Source: an uncultured Clostridia bacterium (GTDB taxonomy: Bacteria > Bacillota > Clostridia > Oscillospirales > Ruminococcaceae). Taken from it: a stretch of 64,000 bases of DNA. Position numbers and translations under genes: made by a program. Shown here piece by piece: positions 32,380 through 43,500 of the stretch (its first letter is position 1; each line of letters starts with the position of its first letter). Below the pieces are notes generated by a model. That model did not search any database and had not been told where the DNA came from. It saw nothing but the letters and a program-made list of their open reading frames with translations. Where the stretch lies: positions 1 to 64,000 of the forward strand of contig CANPYZ010000004.1 in assembly GCA_947589035.1 (NCBI GenBank). The letters run 5' to 3'.

Positions 32380-32452
32380 ATTCTGAACATGAAAAAAATA
32401 TTTTTCCGGCATTATGCTAAATTTCCCGTTAAGGAAAATTTCTGTAAACTAC

Positions 32453-32481
32453 TTGCAATTCTTTTCAAAATATGGTAGAAT
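32453..32481 (+). promoter_or_regulatory. Promoter of aroE
   Basis: TTGCAA (32453-32458), 17-nt spacer, TAGAAT (32476-32481). Confidence 0.6.
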
Positions 32482-32520
32482 AAAAGAAATAAGAAATTAG
32501 TTTGATAGGAAGTGTTTGCA

Positions 32521-33351
32521 TTGGCAATAGAAAAATATTGTCTGATTGGTTACCCATTGGGACACTCGATGTCGCCATGGATTCATGAAAAATTATTTTC
32601 GCTTTCAGGGAAACAGGCGGAGTACACGCTGAACGAATTTCCCCCGGAACAATTGGAACAGCATGTTCCGGAACTGGAACAGCTGAACGGCTTTAATATT
32701 ACCATTCCGTATAAGACGAAAATCATTCCCTTACTGGACAAACTCGACGAAACAGCGGAACGCTATCAGTCTGTGAACTGCGTTTCAGGGAAAATCGGAT
32801 ATAATACGGATTGTATCGGGTTTTTGCGGAGCGTGCCGGAAATTTCCGGAAAAGTTCTGTTAATTGGCGGCGGCGGTGTCGGGCGCATGATTGCTACGGA
32901 AGTTTTACGCCACCATGCGGAATTAACCATTTCTGAACCGAATGCCGAAACGGCTTTGATTTTAGAAAACGAACTGAAAGAAAAATTCCCTCAGGAAAAA
33001 TTCTGTTTCCGTTCAGCGGACAGCATTCCTATTCAGGAAGAATTTCATTTGTTGATTAACGCTTGCCCTGTTGGTATGTTCCCGAAAGTGAACGCCTGTC
33101 CGGTTTCGGATGCGTTAATTCAACAATGCGATGCCGTATTCGACGTGATTTATAACCCAACAGAAACGCTTTTGTTGCAGAAAGCAAAATCTTTCGGGAA
33201 AATTGCCGTCGGCGGTGCAGCAATGCTTGTCTGGCAGGCAGTGCGTGCGCATGAAATCTGGTATCATGCGGAATTTTCAACAGGACAGATTCAGAAAATC
33301 ATTCAGGACATGCAGGAAGAAATTAACCGGCAATTCACCGGAAAACAGTAA
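32521..33351 (+). CDS. aroE: Shikimate dehydrogenase
   Basis: 276 aa from TTG 32521 (AGGAAG 8 nt upstream; the GTG at 32512 is too close to it). Substrate-binding GHSMSP (about 11-16), NITIPYK with catalytic Lys, YNTDCIGF, NADP-binding GGGGVGR, and NACPVGM. Reduces 3-dehydroshikimate in aromatic amino-acid synthesis. Confidence 0.93.
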   Translation: MAIEKYCLIGYPLGHSMSPWIHEKLFSLSGKQAEYTLNEFPPEQLEQHVPELEQLNGFNITIPYKTKIIPLLDKLDETAERYQSVNCVSGKIGYNTDCIGFLRSVPEISGKVLLIGGGGVGRMIATEVLRHHAELTISEPNAETALILENELKEKFPQEKFCFRSADSIPIQEEFHLLINACPVGMFPKVNACPVSDALIQQCDAVFDVIYNPTETLLLQKAKSFGKIAVGGAAMLVWQAVRAHEIWYHAEFSTGQIQKIIQDMQEEINRQFTGKQ

Positions 33352-33443
33352 TTTGCTAAAAAAACTTTTGAGGAAATACAAGAGTTTTTGAAATAATTAA
33401 ATTATTTTAAATAATTTAAAATTATCTGAAAGGAGAGCTATTC

Positions 33444-33474
33444 GGCAAGTTCTGAAAATATTCAAGAATTTGCC
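33444..33474 (+). promoter_or_regulatory. Hairpin between a strong ribosome site and a distant start
   Basis: GGCAAGTTCT pairs with AGAATTTGCC (one G-U) around an 11-nt loop. GAAAGGAGAG lies just upstream (33428-33437), but the start codon of the next gene is 60 nt further on, with only GAGTAG nearby. Confidence 0.45.
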
Positions 33475-33500
33475 CGTATTTTGAGTAGCGAATTTTACAC

Positions 33501-34523
33501 ATGAGATCAAACCAAGCAAGAATCGTTGAATTTGGCGGAATGCAGTGCATTGAAATGCAGTCAGGGAATTATATTGCCATGGTTGCGCCGGAAGTCGGCT
33601 CGAACGTCATTCGTTTCCGGGACGAATACAACGAAATAGAATTTTTCCGGTTCAATCCGGAAAACACGAAAGAAACGTACCAACAGCATTCGGAAACATG
33701 GGGTTTGCCAACGCTTTACCTTCCGAACCGTTTCGAAGACGGCGTATTAAAAACAACTGATGCGGTGTATCATTTACCCGTGAACGAAAAAGCCCCGTAC
33801 AACAACCACATTCACGGCTTTTTACAGAAACGGGAACACCAATTTAAGGAATGCGGTGCAGACAGTGTGCATACATGGTGTCGAACGGAATATCTTTATG
33901 ACGAACGGGACGAGTTTTTCCAGTATCTGCCGATAAAATTCAAAGCAGAATTTTTATTTATTCTGTCGGAAAACGGTCTGGATTATACCTTCAAGCTGAC
34001 GAATCTGTCAGACAAGCAAATGCCCATTTCCGTTGCGACACATACAACGATTTCTGCGCCGTTCTGTGACAACAGCAAACCGGAAAAACTCCGCTTACTT
34101 GCGCCGATTGGCAGCCGCTGGGTGCTGAATGAACGCTGTCTGCCAACAGAAGAATTTATTCCCTTAACGGAAGAAGATTTAGAATACAAAGAAGGCACAA
34201 GAATGCCCGTCATTCAGAACATTGACAACGAAATGTATTTCGCTGAAAGTTTAGACCATAACGGGGAAAAATTCCATGGCATTGTGGTGAGTGATGTTTT
34301 AACCGGAAAACAAATCGGTTATGAAGTCAGTGACAACTATTTATTCTGGATTTTCTGGAACGACAAAGGCGTGAACGGGTATTTCTGCCCTGAACCGATG
34401 TCCGCCATGATTAACGCCCCGAATATGAAATTACCGCCAGCTGTGACAGGTTACCAAGAACTGAAACCAGGGAAAAATATTGTTTTTACGCAGCATTTCT
34501 TTACAGTTTCCGAAGAAGATTAA
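33501..34523 (+). CDS. Aldose-epimerase-like (galactose mutarotase fold) protein
   Basis: 340 aa, ATG 33501 with an in-frame stop 15 nt upstream. All-beta sequence with family-like segments (VAPEVGSNVIRFRD, LPNRFEDG, NNHIHGFLQ with the active-site His, YTFKLTNLSDKQMPISVATHT, FCPEPMSAMINAPN). Probably interconverts sugar anomers or binds a sugar. Directly upstream of cellobiose phosphorylase, so it may work on its products. Confidence 0.8.
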   Translation: MRSNQARIVEFGGMQCIEMQSGNYIAMVAPEVGSNVIRFRDEYNEIEFFRFNPENTKETYQQHSETWGLPTLYLPNRFEDGVLKTTDAVYHLPVNEKAPYNNHIHGFLQKREHQFKECGADSVHTWCRTEYLYDERDEFFQYLPIKFKAEFLFILSENGLDYTFKLTNLSDKQMPISVATHTTISAPFCDNSKPEKLRLLAPIGSRWVLNERCLPTEEFIPLTEEDLEYKEGTRMPVIQNIDNEMYFAESLDHNGEKFHGIVVSDVLTGKQIGYEVSDNYLFWIFWNDKGVNGYFCPEPMSAMINAPNMKLPPAVTGYQELKPGKNIVFTQHFFTVSEED

Positions 34524-34597
34524 ACAAAGTGAAAAATTTTGTACAACATGTACAAATATACAAGAATATTTTCAGCAGGTTCATTTTTGAAAAACGC

Positions 34598-34626
34598 TTG
34601 CAGAAAGATGAAAAATATGTTATAAT
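34598..34626 (+). promoter_or_regulatory. Promoter of cellobiose phosphorylase
   Basis: TTGCAG (34598-34603), 17-nt spacer, TATAAT (34621-34626). A short palindrome TTGTAC-N5-GTACAA lies 40 bp further upstream (34537-34553) and may be an operator. Confidence 0.65.
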
Positions 34627-34706
34627 ATTAGCAAGTTGTTTCGTTCAGGAATTTTCCGGAACAAGTGAAAGCAAACTAAATTCAATCAGAAGGAGTATTT
34701 ATAATT

Positions 34707-37166
34707 ATGCAAAAATTCGGTCATTTTGATGATGCTAATAAAGAATATGTCATCACTTCCCCAAGAACGCCTTACCCGTGGATTAACTATCTTGGAACAC
34801 AAGCGTTTTTCTCTTTGATTTCCAACACTGCCGGAGGGTATCATTTTTACAAAGATGCCCGCTTAAGAAGAATTACTCGTTATCGTTATAATAACGTGCC
34901 TGTGGACATGGGCGGACGGTATTTTTACATTAACGACAACGGAACAATCTGGTCTCCAGGCTGGTCACCGGCGAAAACAGAACTCGACGCTTACGAATGC
35001 CGTCACGGTATGGGTTACACCATTATCAAAGGCGCAAAAAATCAGCTTTCCGCTGAAGTGACATTTTTCGTTCCGCAGGATTACAACGGCGAAATTCAGC
35101 GTGTCGTTCTGAAAAATGAAGGCACAGAAGAAAAGAATTTCAAATTCTTTTCGATGATTGAATGGTGTCTCTGGAATGCGCAGGACGACAGCACGAATTT
35201 CCAGAGAAATTTCAATACCGGTGAAGTAGAAGTAGAAGGTTCTACCATGTTCCACAAAACAGAATACAAAGAACGCCGGAATCATTACGCATTCTACACG
35301 GTAAATTCTGAAATTGAAGGATTCGACTGTGACAGAGAAAGTTTCATGGGATTATATAACGGCTTTGAAAATCCGCAGGCAGTGCTTGCCGGAAAAGCGA
35401 ATAATTCCAAAGCGGACGGCTGGTCACCCATTGCTTCACATTGCATTTCCGTGAATCTGAAAGCCGGCGAAACGAAAGAATTAATTTTCATTTTAGGGTA
35501 TGTAGAAAACCCGAAAAGTGAAAAATTCCTGTCTGACGGGAAGAGTTTAAATAAATCCCGTGCGTATGAAATGATTCAGCAGTACAACACAACGGAAAAA
35601 GTAGAGGAAGGTCTCGCTGAATTAAAAGCAATGTGGGATGCTTTACTCTCGAAATATACTGTGAATACGCCTGATGAAAAAATGAACCGTATGGTAAACA
35701 TTTGGAATCAGTATCAGTGCATGGTCACATTTAATATGTCCCGTTCAGCATCTTATTTTGAATCGGGAATTGGTCGTGGCATGGGCTTCCGTGACTCGAA
35801 TCAGGATTTATTAGGATTTGTACATCAAATTCCGGACAGAGCAAGAGAACGTTTAATTGACTTAGCTTCCACGCAGTTTGAAGACGGCGGTTGTTATCAT
35901 CAGTATCAGCCATTAACGAAAAAAGGCAATGACGAAATCGGCGGAGACTTTTCAGACGACCCATTATGGATGATTCTTTCCGTTGCCGCATATATTAAAG
36001 AATCCGGCGACTATGGCATTTTAGACGAATTAGTGCCTTACGACAACGACGAAACGAAAGCTCAGCCCATGATGCACCACTTGAAACAAAGTTTCTATCA
36101 CGTTGCACAGAACGTAGGTCCTCACGGATTACCGTTAGCAATGCGTGCAGACTGGAACGACTGCATTAACCTTTCTTGCTGGAGTGAAGAACCAGGAGAA
36201 TCTTTCCAGACTTCCACATCTCCGAAATATGGAGAAGATAAATATTCCAAAACAGCAGAATCGTTAATGGTAGCTGGTTTATTCACTTATGCAGGACCTG
36301 CATTTGTAGAACTTTGCCGTTATAAAGGCGATGAAGACGGCGCAAAACAGGCACAGGCTGAAATTGACAAAATGAAAGACAACATCATGAAATACGGCTG
36401 GGACGGCGAATGGTTCCTCCGTGCTTATGATGACGAAGGCAAGAAAATGGGTTCAAAAGAATGTGAAGAAGGCAAAATCTTCATTGAACCGCAGGGCTTT
36501 ATGGTCATGTCCGAAGTCGGAAAAGAACAGGGCGCAGACATTAAAGCATTAGATTCCGTGGATAAATACTTAAATTCCGAACATGGTTTAGTATTAAATC
36601 AGCCGGCATTCACGAAATATTACGTACAGTACGGGGAAATTTCAACTTATCCGGCAGGCTACAAAGAAAACGCAGGTATTTTCTGCCATAATAACGCATG
36701 GATTATTTGCGCAGAAGCGTATGCAGGCAGAGGAGATAAAGCTTTTGAATATTATTCAAAAATTGCTCCGGCTTATCGTGAAGAAAAATATTCTGATTTA
36801 CATAGAACAGAACCTTACGTTTACGCACAGATGATTGCCGGAAAAGATGCTGCCCGTCATGGTGAAGCGAAAAACAGCTGGCTGACAGGAACAGCAGCAT
36901 GGAATTTCGTTGCTGTGTCACAGTACATTTTAGGCGTAATGCCTGACTGGAACGGTTTGAAAGTTGACCCTTCCATTCCGAAAGCATGGGACGGATTCAA
37001 GGCAACTCGTCAATTCCGTGGCGCAACGTATAACATCACAGTGAACAACCCGAACCACGTTTCGAAAGGCGTTGTGTCAATGACCGTAGACGGAAACGCC
37101 GTAGAAGGGAATGTTATTCCCGTACAGGCAGAAGGTTCACATGAAGTCATTGTTACACTCGGCTAA
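34707..37166 (+). CDS. cbp: GH94 cellobiose phosphorylase
   Basis: 819 aa, typical size; AGGAG 9-10 nt upstream of ATG. N-terminal beta-sandwich (to about 270; [38 protein letters not shown]), helical linker, and (alpha/alpha)6 catalytic barrel with [16 protein letters not shown] holding the catalytic Asp region, [11 protein letters not shown] and SWLTGTAAW. Splits cellobiose with phosphate into glucose-1-phosphate and glucose in the cytosol (no signal peptide), saving ATP. Fits a cellulolytic lifestyle. Confidence 0.95.
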   Translation: MQKFGHFDDANKEYVITSPRTPYPWINYLGTQAFFSLISNTAGGYHFYKDARLRRITRYRYNNVPVDMGGRYFYINDNGTIWSPGWSPAKTELDAYECRHGMGYTIIKGAKNQLSAEVTFFVPQDYNGEIQRVVLKNEGTEEKNFKFFSMIEWCLWNAQDDSTNFQRNFNTGEVEVEGSTMFHKTEYKERRNHYAFYTVNSEIEGFDCDRESFMGLYNGFENPQAVLAGKANNSKADGWSPIASHCISVNLKAGETKELIFILGYVENPKSEKFLSDGKSLNKSRAYEMIQQYNTTEKVEEGLAELKAMWDALLSKYTVNTPDEKMNRMVNIWNQYQCMVTFNMSRSASYFESGIGRGMGFRDSNQDLLGFVHQIPDRARERLIDLASTQFEDGGCYHQYQPLTKKGNDEIGGDFSDDPLWMILSVAAYIKESGDYGILDELVPYDNDETKAQPMMHHLKQSFYHVAQNVGPHGLPLAMRADWNDCINLSCWSEEPGESFQTSTSPKYGEDKYSKTAESLMVAGLFTYAGPAFVELCRYKGDEDGAKQAQAEIDKMKDNIMKYGWDGEWFLRAYDDEGKKMGSKECEEGKIFIEPQGFMVMSEVGKEQGADIKALDSVDKYLNSEHGLVLNQPAFTKYYVQYGEISTYPAGYKENAGIFCHNNAWIICAEAYAGRGDKAFEYYSKIAPAYREEKYSDLHRTEPYVYAQMIAGKDAARHGEAKNSWLTGTAAWNFVAVSQYILGVMPDWNGLKVDPSIPKAWDGFKATRQFRGATYNITVNNPNHVSKGVVSMTVDGNAVEGNVIPVQAEGSHEVIVTLG

Positions 37167-37197
37167 TTTGAATTTAAGTTAATTTAAAATTTAAATT

Positions 37198-37235
37198 AAA
37201 AATTCCCTCGGCAGGTGCTGAGGGAATTTTATTTT
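37198..37235. terminator. Bidirectional terminator
   Basis: AAAATTCCCTC and GAGGGAATTTT stem between the convergent cbp and PH-domain genes, preceded by a TTTAAATT tract. Confidence 0.85.
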
Positions 37236-38719
37236 GCCGTTTCCATAAATTGCGATAATAATTGACAGGCTTTTGCATAATCTAAACAATATAAATGGCA
37301 TTGGTAAGGCGTTTCTGCCCGAAAATAAATTGTTAAATGGCAAGTACCGAATTTTCTTTGCCAGATATGCTGATGAATGCGGACTTTTACCACGCTGTCT
37401 GTTTCGGCAACAATCGTATGAAACGTAAAGCCTTTACAATAGCGCATACAGATTCTGTTTTTGCTAATGCTTAGCCCACTCGTGCAGAGGGAAACAATCT
37501 GAATAATTAACTTCCAGAGAATTGGAATTACGATTGTAATCTGAATTAAGTTAATAATTTCCTGAAATGCCGGAAATAGCCTTTCAAGAAGTTCCCCCGT
37601 TGGATAAATTGACGCAAAACCAATAATACACCAACAAGTATATCCCCACCATGACCGTTTCGAGGGGAACAGCTGATTTTTCAGGAAATGACTTTGCGGA
37701 AAAATTAACGGCATTGTGTTAATTAGTTCTTTCTGGGTGAGAATGGGCAGGCAAATTGGCATTGTTCCCCGTTGATTTCCGTAACCGGGGCAATTCACGT
37801 TTAAAGAATACACCCGAAATAATTTCGTTAATAAATTTTGCCGAATGTCTAAAAAATTAATTTTATGATTCTGTAAATAAAAATATCTCGTTGTCATGAG
37901 TCCGCTTTTCACGAATAATTGCCGTTTATCGCTTTCCATGCGGAAACCGCCGTAACGAATTAAATTACTTACCATAGACAAAAGCCATGATGACAGCACT
38001 AAAATTCCTAACGTAATCGCAACAGGGGGAATGCCTTCTAATTTTACAGCGAGTTCCTGCGAAACGGAATTTAATTTTTGCGTTAGGCGAAATTCCCGAA
38101 TTAAATCTCTTGCCATTCTTCCGCCCTGAAACCAGAATAACGCAATATACAGCGCACCGGAAAAACTACTGGAGAAAATCACGGAAAATAATAAAATTCT
38201 CCAGAGTTTTACTTTCCGTTCGTAGTGGTGGCGTTTTCCTTGCCTTAAGCGGGGAAGAGCGGAAGTGAATAAAACTTCATCTTTTTTCCGGATTAGTAAT
38301 TTTACATCCGTAGAATTAAGCAATCCGGCAGCCGTATCCACACAGACATAAGCCGCATGAAATGGTCTTAAAAATAAATTATGTTCAATGGTCAAAGCGG
38401 AAATATTTTTCACGGGAACAATGCGCTTTCTGGTGAAAATAAAACTATCTTTCACATAGAGTTGCCCGTCTTTAATGGTAAATTTCCGGAAGAACCAAAT
38501 GCAAAAGCCATACCCTAAAATAAATAATAAAATTAACAAATCGAACCACGCCCCGTTAAGCCAATTCAGAACGGCAACAGGCGAAAGGCGGAAGCCTTGA
38601 ATTTGCTTTCTGTTCCACGCCTTGAAAATATTCCATATACCACGCAATAAAGGGAAAATCAACAGCCATAAAGTTTTCATGCTATATTTCAGAATGCGTA
38701 AAGGGTGTTCACGGTGCAT
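37229..38719 (-). CDS. YdbT-like membrane protein with bacterial PH domains
   Basis: 496 aa. Pairs of membrane helices (about 12-35, 48-70; 150-180, 225-250; 345-395) alternate with three DUF304-type PH domains (e.g. FTIKDGQLYVKDSFIFTRKRIVPVKNISALTIEHN and RMESDKRQLFVKSGLMTTRYFYLQNHKINFLDIRQN). ATG 38719 overlaps the upstream PH-domain gene by 11 bp, the standard YdbS-YdbT arrangement. The family has been linked to envelope stress and bacteriocin resistance in Bacillus (from memory). Confidence 0.87.
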   Translation of the reverse strand: MHREHPLRILKYSMKTLWLLIFPLLRGIWNIFKAWNRKQIQGFRLSPVAVLNWLNGAWFDLLILLFILGYGFCIWFFRKFTIKDGQLYVKDSFIFTRKRIVPVKNISALTIEHNLFLRPFHAAYVCVDTAAGLLNSTDVKLLIRKKDEVLFTSALPRLRQGKRHHYERKVKLWRILLFSVIFSSSFSGALYIALFWFQGGRMARDLIREFRLTQKLNSVSQELAVKLEGIPPVAITLGILVLSSWLLSMVSNLIRYGGFRMESDKRQLFVKSGLMTTRYFYLQNHKINFLDIRQNLLTKLFRVYSLNVNCPGYGNQRGTMPICLPILTQKELINTMPLIFPQSHFLKNQLFPSKRSWWGYTCWCIIGFASIYPTGELLERLFPAFQEIINLIQITIVIPILWKLIIQIVSLCTSGLSISKNRICMRYCKGFTFHTIVAETDSVVKVRIHQHIWQRKFGTCHLTIYFRAETPYQCHLYCLDYAKACQLLSQFMETAK

Positions 38720-39155
38720 GGAAAATCCCCTTTCTTTCTAAAATTTCGGTTAATTCACGGCGGTCAGAATTTTTCAGGAAAAACATCATGAGACTACCGC
38801 CATACACATATAATATCATAAAATTCAAACCGAAAATGCCGTCCCACGGACCCGTAATTAACTGTGCGAACTGCACGGACTGGAGCGGAATAGATTGTTC
38901 ACGCCGGAAGAAAATGCCTGAACAGACAGTCACCTGACTGGACGTTAAAATATATCTTAAATTAGAAAAATAAATTGGTAAGCAGAAAAAGCTAATCACA
39001 AAAGCAATGAGTAAAAAACTGCCCACGAAACACCACATGATCATTTTCCACGGGTGCAGAAATAACACACTCAGGAAAATTAATATTCCTGCTAAACTGC
39101 AAATGATGATTTGCAAAAGCTTTAACGCAGAATAATCAGGGAAAAATTCTTTCAC
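38709..39155 (-). CDS. YdbS-like membrane protein with PH domain
   Basis: 148 aa; GTG start at 39155 with GAGG 8 nt upstream. Two membrane helices (about 13-35, 38-62) then one DUF304 PH domain (LTSSQVTVCSGIFFRREQSIPLQSVQFAQLITGPWDGIFG). Partner of the following YdbT-like protein. Confidence 0.87.
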   Translation of the reverse strand: MKEFFPDYSALKLLQIIICSLAGILIFLSVLFLHPWKMIMWCFVGSFLLIAFVISFFCLPIYFSNLRYILTSSQVTVCSGIFFRREQSIPLQSVQFAQLITGPWDGIFGLNFMILYVYGGSLMMFFLKNSDRRELTEILERKGIFHAP

Positions 39156-39188
39156 GGCGACGACCTCTTTTCGGAATCTGATAATTTT

Positions 39189-39217
39189 ATTATAACACGA
39201 AATTCACACACTTTCAA
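39189..39217 (-). promoter_or_regulatory. Promoter of the ydbS-ydbT pair
   Basis: Minus strand TTGAAA (39217-39212), 17-nt spacer, TATAAT (39194-39189). Confidence 0.65.
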
Positions 39218-39245
39218 GTCAAATTATGCAGAAAGGGGAAAAAAC

Positions 39246-40562
39246 ATGATAAATTTTTTCAACGAACTGAATCAAATGCTTTGGGGGAATGGGTTAATTA
39301 GTATTTTATTAGGAATGGGCATATTTTGCTTAATTTATCCGAAAGGGAAATGTTTACATAGCTTTCAGTTATTAGTAAACGGGAAATTTTCCGGAAAAAG
39401 AACATTATTCCGGACGTGTATGACTTCCTTAGGGGCGGCAATGGGAACGGGAAATATTGTCGGCGTAGCGGCGGCGTTATCGATTGGGGGAGCGGGAGCG
39501 ATTTTCTGGATGTGGGTTTCTGGATTTTGCGGAATGGGGTTAATTTATGCAGAAAATGTGTTAAGTTGCCGTTACCGGAAAAATCATCTTTCAGGGGCAG
39601 CGGCGTATTTATCTTATGGGCTGAACAGTCCGAAATTAGCGAAAATTTTTTCTTTCTGCTGTGTGGTTGCCTCTTTCGGAATGGGGAACATGTCGCAAAG
39701 TCACGCAATAGCGGAAAGTTTACATTCAGCGTATCGCATTCCGGAATGGGGAACAGGAATAATACTAATCATTTTATTATGGGGAATCTGTTCAGGCGGT
39801 GCGGAACGAATGAAAATTTTTTCTTCGTGGGCTGTGCCAATTCTTACGGGAATTTATTTTCTTTGTGCGGGAGTGATTATTTTCCGGTACAGGGAAAATT
39901 TACCGGAAGTGTTCACTTCAATTTTCCGTGGGGCGTTCGGCATTCAGGCAATTGGCGGAGGAATCAGCGGAACGGCATTGAAACAAGCCATTTCTGCCGG
40001 AATCAGAAGAGGAATTTTTTCTAATGAAGCCGGATTAGGCAGCAGTGGTTTACTACACGGGGAAGCGGAAACCGAACAGCCGGAAATTTTAGGCTTATGC
40101 GGAATGTTAGAAGTCATTGCCGATACGTTCTTGTGCTGTACGGCAACGGCGTTAGTCATTCTCTGCACGAATGCACTAACGACGAAAGAAACCGGAGCAG
40201 TTCTTGTTTTACATGCATTCCGGAAGGGAATGGGAAAAATTGCTGACTGGATTTTTCCGCCGATAACAGCATTATTCGCTTTCTGTACGTTGGTTGGGTG
40301 GTGTTATTGCGGAATGACCGCTTGGAAAATAATTACTCAAGGGAAGAAATTAAATTTCTATCAGAAATTATTTTGCCTTGCTGCCGGAATCGGAACAATG
40401 GCAAAATCTGAATTTATCTGGACAATTGCAGACATAGCGAATGCGTGCATGGCATATTGTAATCTTCCGGCGATTTTATTACTCTTCCCAAACCAAAACC
40501 GCTGCACTGTATACACAGCACAGCGGTTCACGGAGGAATCAGGGGAAAATCAATTATTATAG
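39246..40562 (+). CDS. Sodium:alanine/glycine symporter (AGCS family)
   Basis: 438 aa, GAAAGGGGA 8 nt before ATG. About ten membrane helices; family signature TSLGAAMGTGNIVGVAAALSIGG (about 60-82) forms the sodium and substrate site; also GISGTALKQAISAGIRRGIFSNEAGLGS. Imports small neutral amino acids with sodium. Its last 13 bp overlap the convergent nifJ end and no terminator separates them. Confidence 0.92.
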   Translation: MINFFNELNQMLWGNGLISILLGMGIFCLIYPKGKCLHSFQLLVNGKFSGKRTLFRTCMTSLGAAMGTGNIVGVAAALSIGGAGAIFWMWVSGFCGMGLIYAENVLSCRYRKNHLSGAAAYLSYGLNSPKLAKIFSFCCVVASFGMGNMSQSHAIAESLHSAYRIPEWGTGIILIILLWGICSGGAERMKIFSSWAVPILTGIYFLCAGVIIFRYRENLPEVFTSIFRGAFGIQAIGGGISGTALKQAISAGIRRGIFSNEAGLGSSGLLHGEAETEQPEILGLCGMLEVIADTFLCCTATALVILCTNALTTKETGAVLVLHAFRKGMGKIADWIFPPITALFAFCTLVGWCYCGMTAWKIITQGKKLNFYQKLFCLAAGIGTMAKSEFIWTIADIANACMAYCNLPAILLLFPNQNRCTVYTAQRFTEESGENQLL

Positions 40563-43500
40563 AGATTTGCCAATCTTGTTAAGTAGTCGTATCTGTCTTT
40601 CGCATTCTCTAAAGCGTTGTTGAAGAGTTCTTCTGCACGTGCAGGATTCTGACGGGCAAGAGCATTATAACGAACTTCACCCATGAGGAAGTTTTTATAT
40701 TCGTCCGTGTTCGGAGCTTTAGAATCCAGAATGAACGGATTTTTGCCTTCTTTCTTGAGGTCGGGGTTATATCTGTACAAATGCCAGTAACCAGCCTGAA
40801 CGGCTTTCTTTTCTTCAGCCTGTGCGGTAGCCATACCGGTTTTGATACCGTGGTTAATGCAAGGAGCGTAAGCAATAATAATGGAAGGACCATTATAAGC
40901 CTCTGCCTCACGGATAGCCTTCAGGCATTGTGCCTGGTCTGCACCCATTGCAATGTGTGCAACGTAAACGTAACCGTAACTCATGGCAATTCCGGCAAGG
41001 TCTTTCTTCTTCATGACTTTACCAGCAGCAGCGAATTGTGCAATTGCGCCTGTCGGTGTAGCCTTAGAAGCCTGTCCGCCGGTGTTGGAATATACTTCCG
41101 TATCGAATACCATAATATTCACATCTCTGCCGGAGGCGATTACATGGTCTAAACCACCGAAACCAATGTCATAAGCCCAGCCGTCACCGCCGAAAATCCA
41201 CTGTGACTTCTTGCGGAGGAAGTCTTTTTCAGCGAGAATTTCTTTCGCTGTGTCACAATCGCATTTTTCCAGAACGGCAATTAATTCTTCCGTTGCGGGA
41301 GTATTTGCGGCACCGTCGTCTTTCGTTTCAAGGAATTTTGCAACAGCGGCTTTTACTTCTTCTTTCTGAGCCTTTTCAGCGAGTGCCTCAACTTTAGCAA
41401 TGACACGCTTTCTTAACGTATCCTGACCGAGGAACATACCGTAACCAAATTCAGCGTTATCTTCGAATAAAGAGTTGCTCCATGCAGGACCATAGCCTTT
41501 CTTATTTACGGTGTAAGGCGTGGAAGGTGCGGAGTTACCCCAAATGGAAGAACAGCCTGTAGCGTTGGCAATGTACATTCTGTCACCGAACAGCTGTGTA
41601 ATTAACTTAGCGTAAGGTGTTTCACCGCAGCCAGCGCAAGCACCGGAAAATTCTAACAACGGTTGTCTGAACTGAGAGCCTTTCACAGTAGCCTCTGTGA
41701 ATTTCGCAGTCACTTCCGGTTTAATGTCTTTCGTTGTGCCGAAATTGAATGCTTCCTGCTGGTCAAGCTGAGTTTCTAAAGGTTTCATGACGAGCGTGTC
41801 AGCTTTCTTGTTAGCCGGACAAACGTTAGCGCAAACGCCGCAGCCGGTGCAGTCGAGAACGGAAACGGTCATGCCGAATTTCAAATCGCCGATAGCGGGT
41901 TTCATGGCAGCAAGTTTCATGCTTGCGGGAGCTTCAGCAGCTTCTTCCGGAGTTAAAGTAACCGGACGGAGTACAGCATGAGGACATACATAAGCGCACT
42001 GATTACACTGAATGCAAGTGTCAGCGTTCCAAACCGGAACAGTTACGGCAATACCACGCTTTTCGAAAGCGGAAGAACCAGACGGAGAAGTACCGTCAGC
42101 GAGTTTCACGAAAGTGGAAACAGGTAATTTGTCGCCTTGCTGTGCATTGCAAGGAATCTGAACATTATTCACGAAATCTTCTAATTCCTTATTAGCGCAA
42201 GTCACTTTGCCCATACCCATAGGAGAATCTTCAGCAGTTTTCCAGGATTCCGGAACTTCTACTTCTACAATGCCCTGATAGCCGGCATCAATGGCTTTCC
42301 AGTTCTTTTCTACAACGTCCTGACCCTTCTTGGAATAAGAAGCTTCTGCGGCATCTTTCATATATTTCAGGGCATCTTCGAACGGAATCACATCAGCGAG
42401 TTTAAAGAATGCAGACTGAAGAATAGTGTTAATTCTTGTTCCCATTCCGGTTTCCTGACCGAGTTTCACGCCGTTTACGGTGTAGAAATGAATGTTATTC
42501 TGTGCAATGTAGCGTTTTACCTGTCCGGGGAGGTGCTTTTCGAGACCGTCTTTGTCCCAGATAGTATTCAGCAGGAATGTTCCGCCTGGTTTAATGTCAG
42601 AAGTCATATCATATTTATCAATATAACTCTGGTTATGACATGCCACGAAATCAGCCTTGTTAATTAAGTAAGTCGACTTAATCGGCGTTTTCCCGAAACG
42701 TAAGTGAGAAACGGTTACACCGCCGGATTTCTTAGAGTCATAGGAGAAATATGCCTGTGCATACATGTCTGTATGGTCGCCGATAATCTTAATAGAGTTC
42801 TTATTTGCGCCAACAGTACCGTCAGAACCAAGACCCCAGAATTTACAGGAAATTGTACCTTCCGGTGCGGTATCCGGTGAAAAGCTGTCATCTAATGACA
42901 AATTCGTCACGTCGTCCACAATGCCTAAAGTGAAACGTTTCTTTTCAGTGTTCTTGAATACGGCAATAATCTGATTCGGGGTAGTATCCTTAGAACCTAA
43001 ACCGTAACGACCAGCGAAAATTTTCACATCGTGGAATTTGCTGCCATTCAGTGCAGCAACAACATCTAAATAAAGCGGTTCGCCGAGTGAACCAGGTTCT
43101 TTCGTTCTGTCTAAAACAGAAATCTGCTTTACGGTATCCGGAAGAACTTCAATTAATTTCTCTGCAACGAAAGGTCTGTACAGTCTTACTCTGACCATAC
43201 CATATTTTCCGCCGTTAGCGTTGAGATAATCCACTGTTTCTTCTACAGTGTCCATGACAGAACCCATAGCAATAATCACATGTTCAGCATCTGGTGCGCC
43301 GTAGTAATTAAACAGTTTGTAATTCGTGCCGATTTTCTTGTTGACTTTGTCCATGTATTTTTCCACAACAGCCGGAAGTGCATCATAATATTTGTTGCAA
43401 GCTTCACGAGCCTGGAAGAAAATGTCAGGATTCTGTGCAGAACCTCTTAATACAGGGTGATTCGGATTTAATGCCTGGTCACGGAAAGCTTGTGCAGCTT

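Noticed and set aside
32224..32412. 62-codon minus-strand frame upstream of aroE
   Set aside because: Covers the AT-rich dispersed element, has no ribosome site and low-complexity content.
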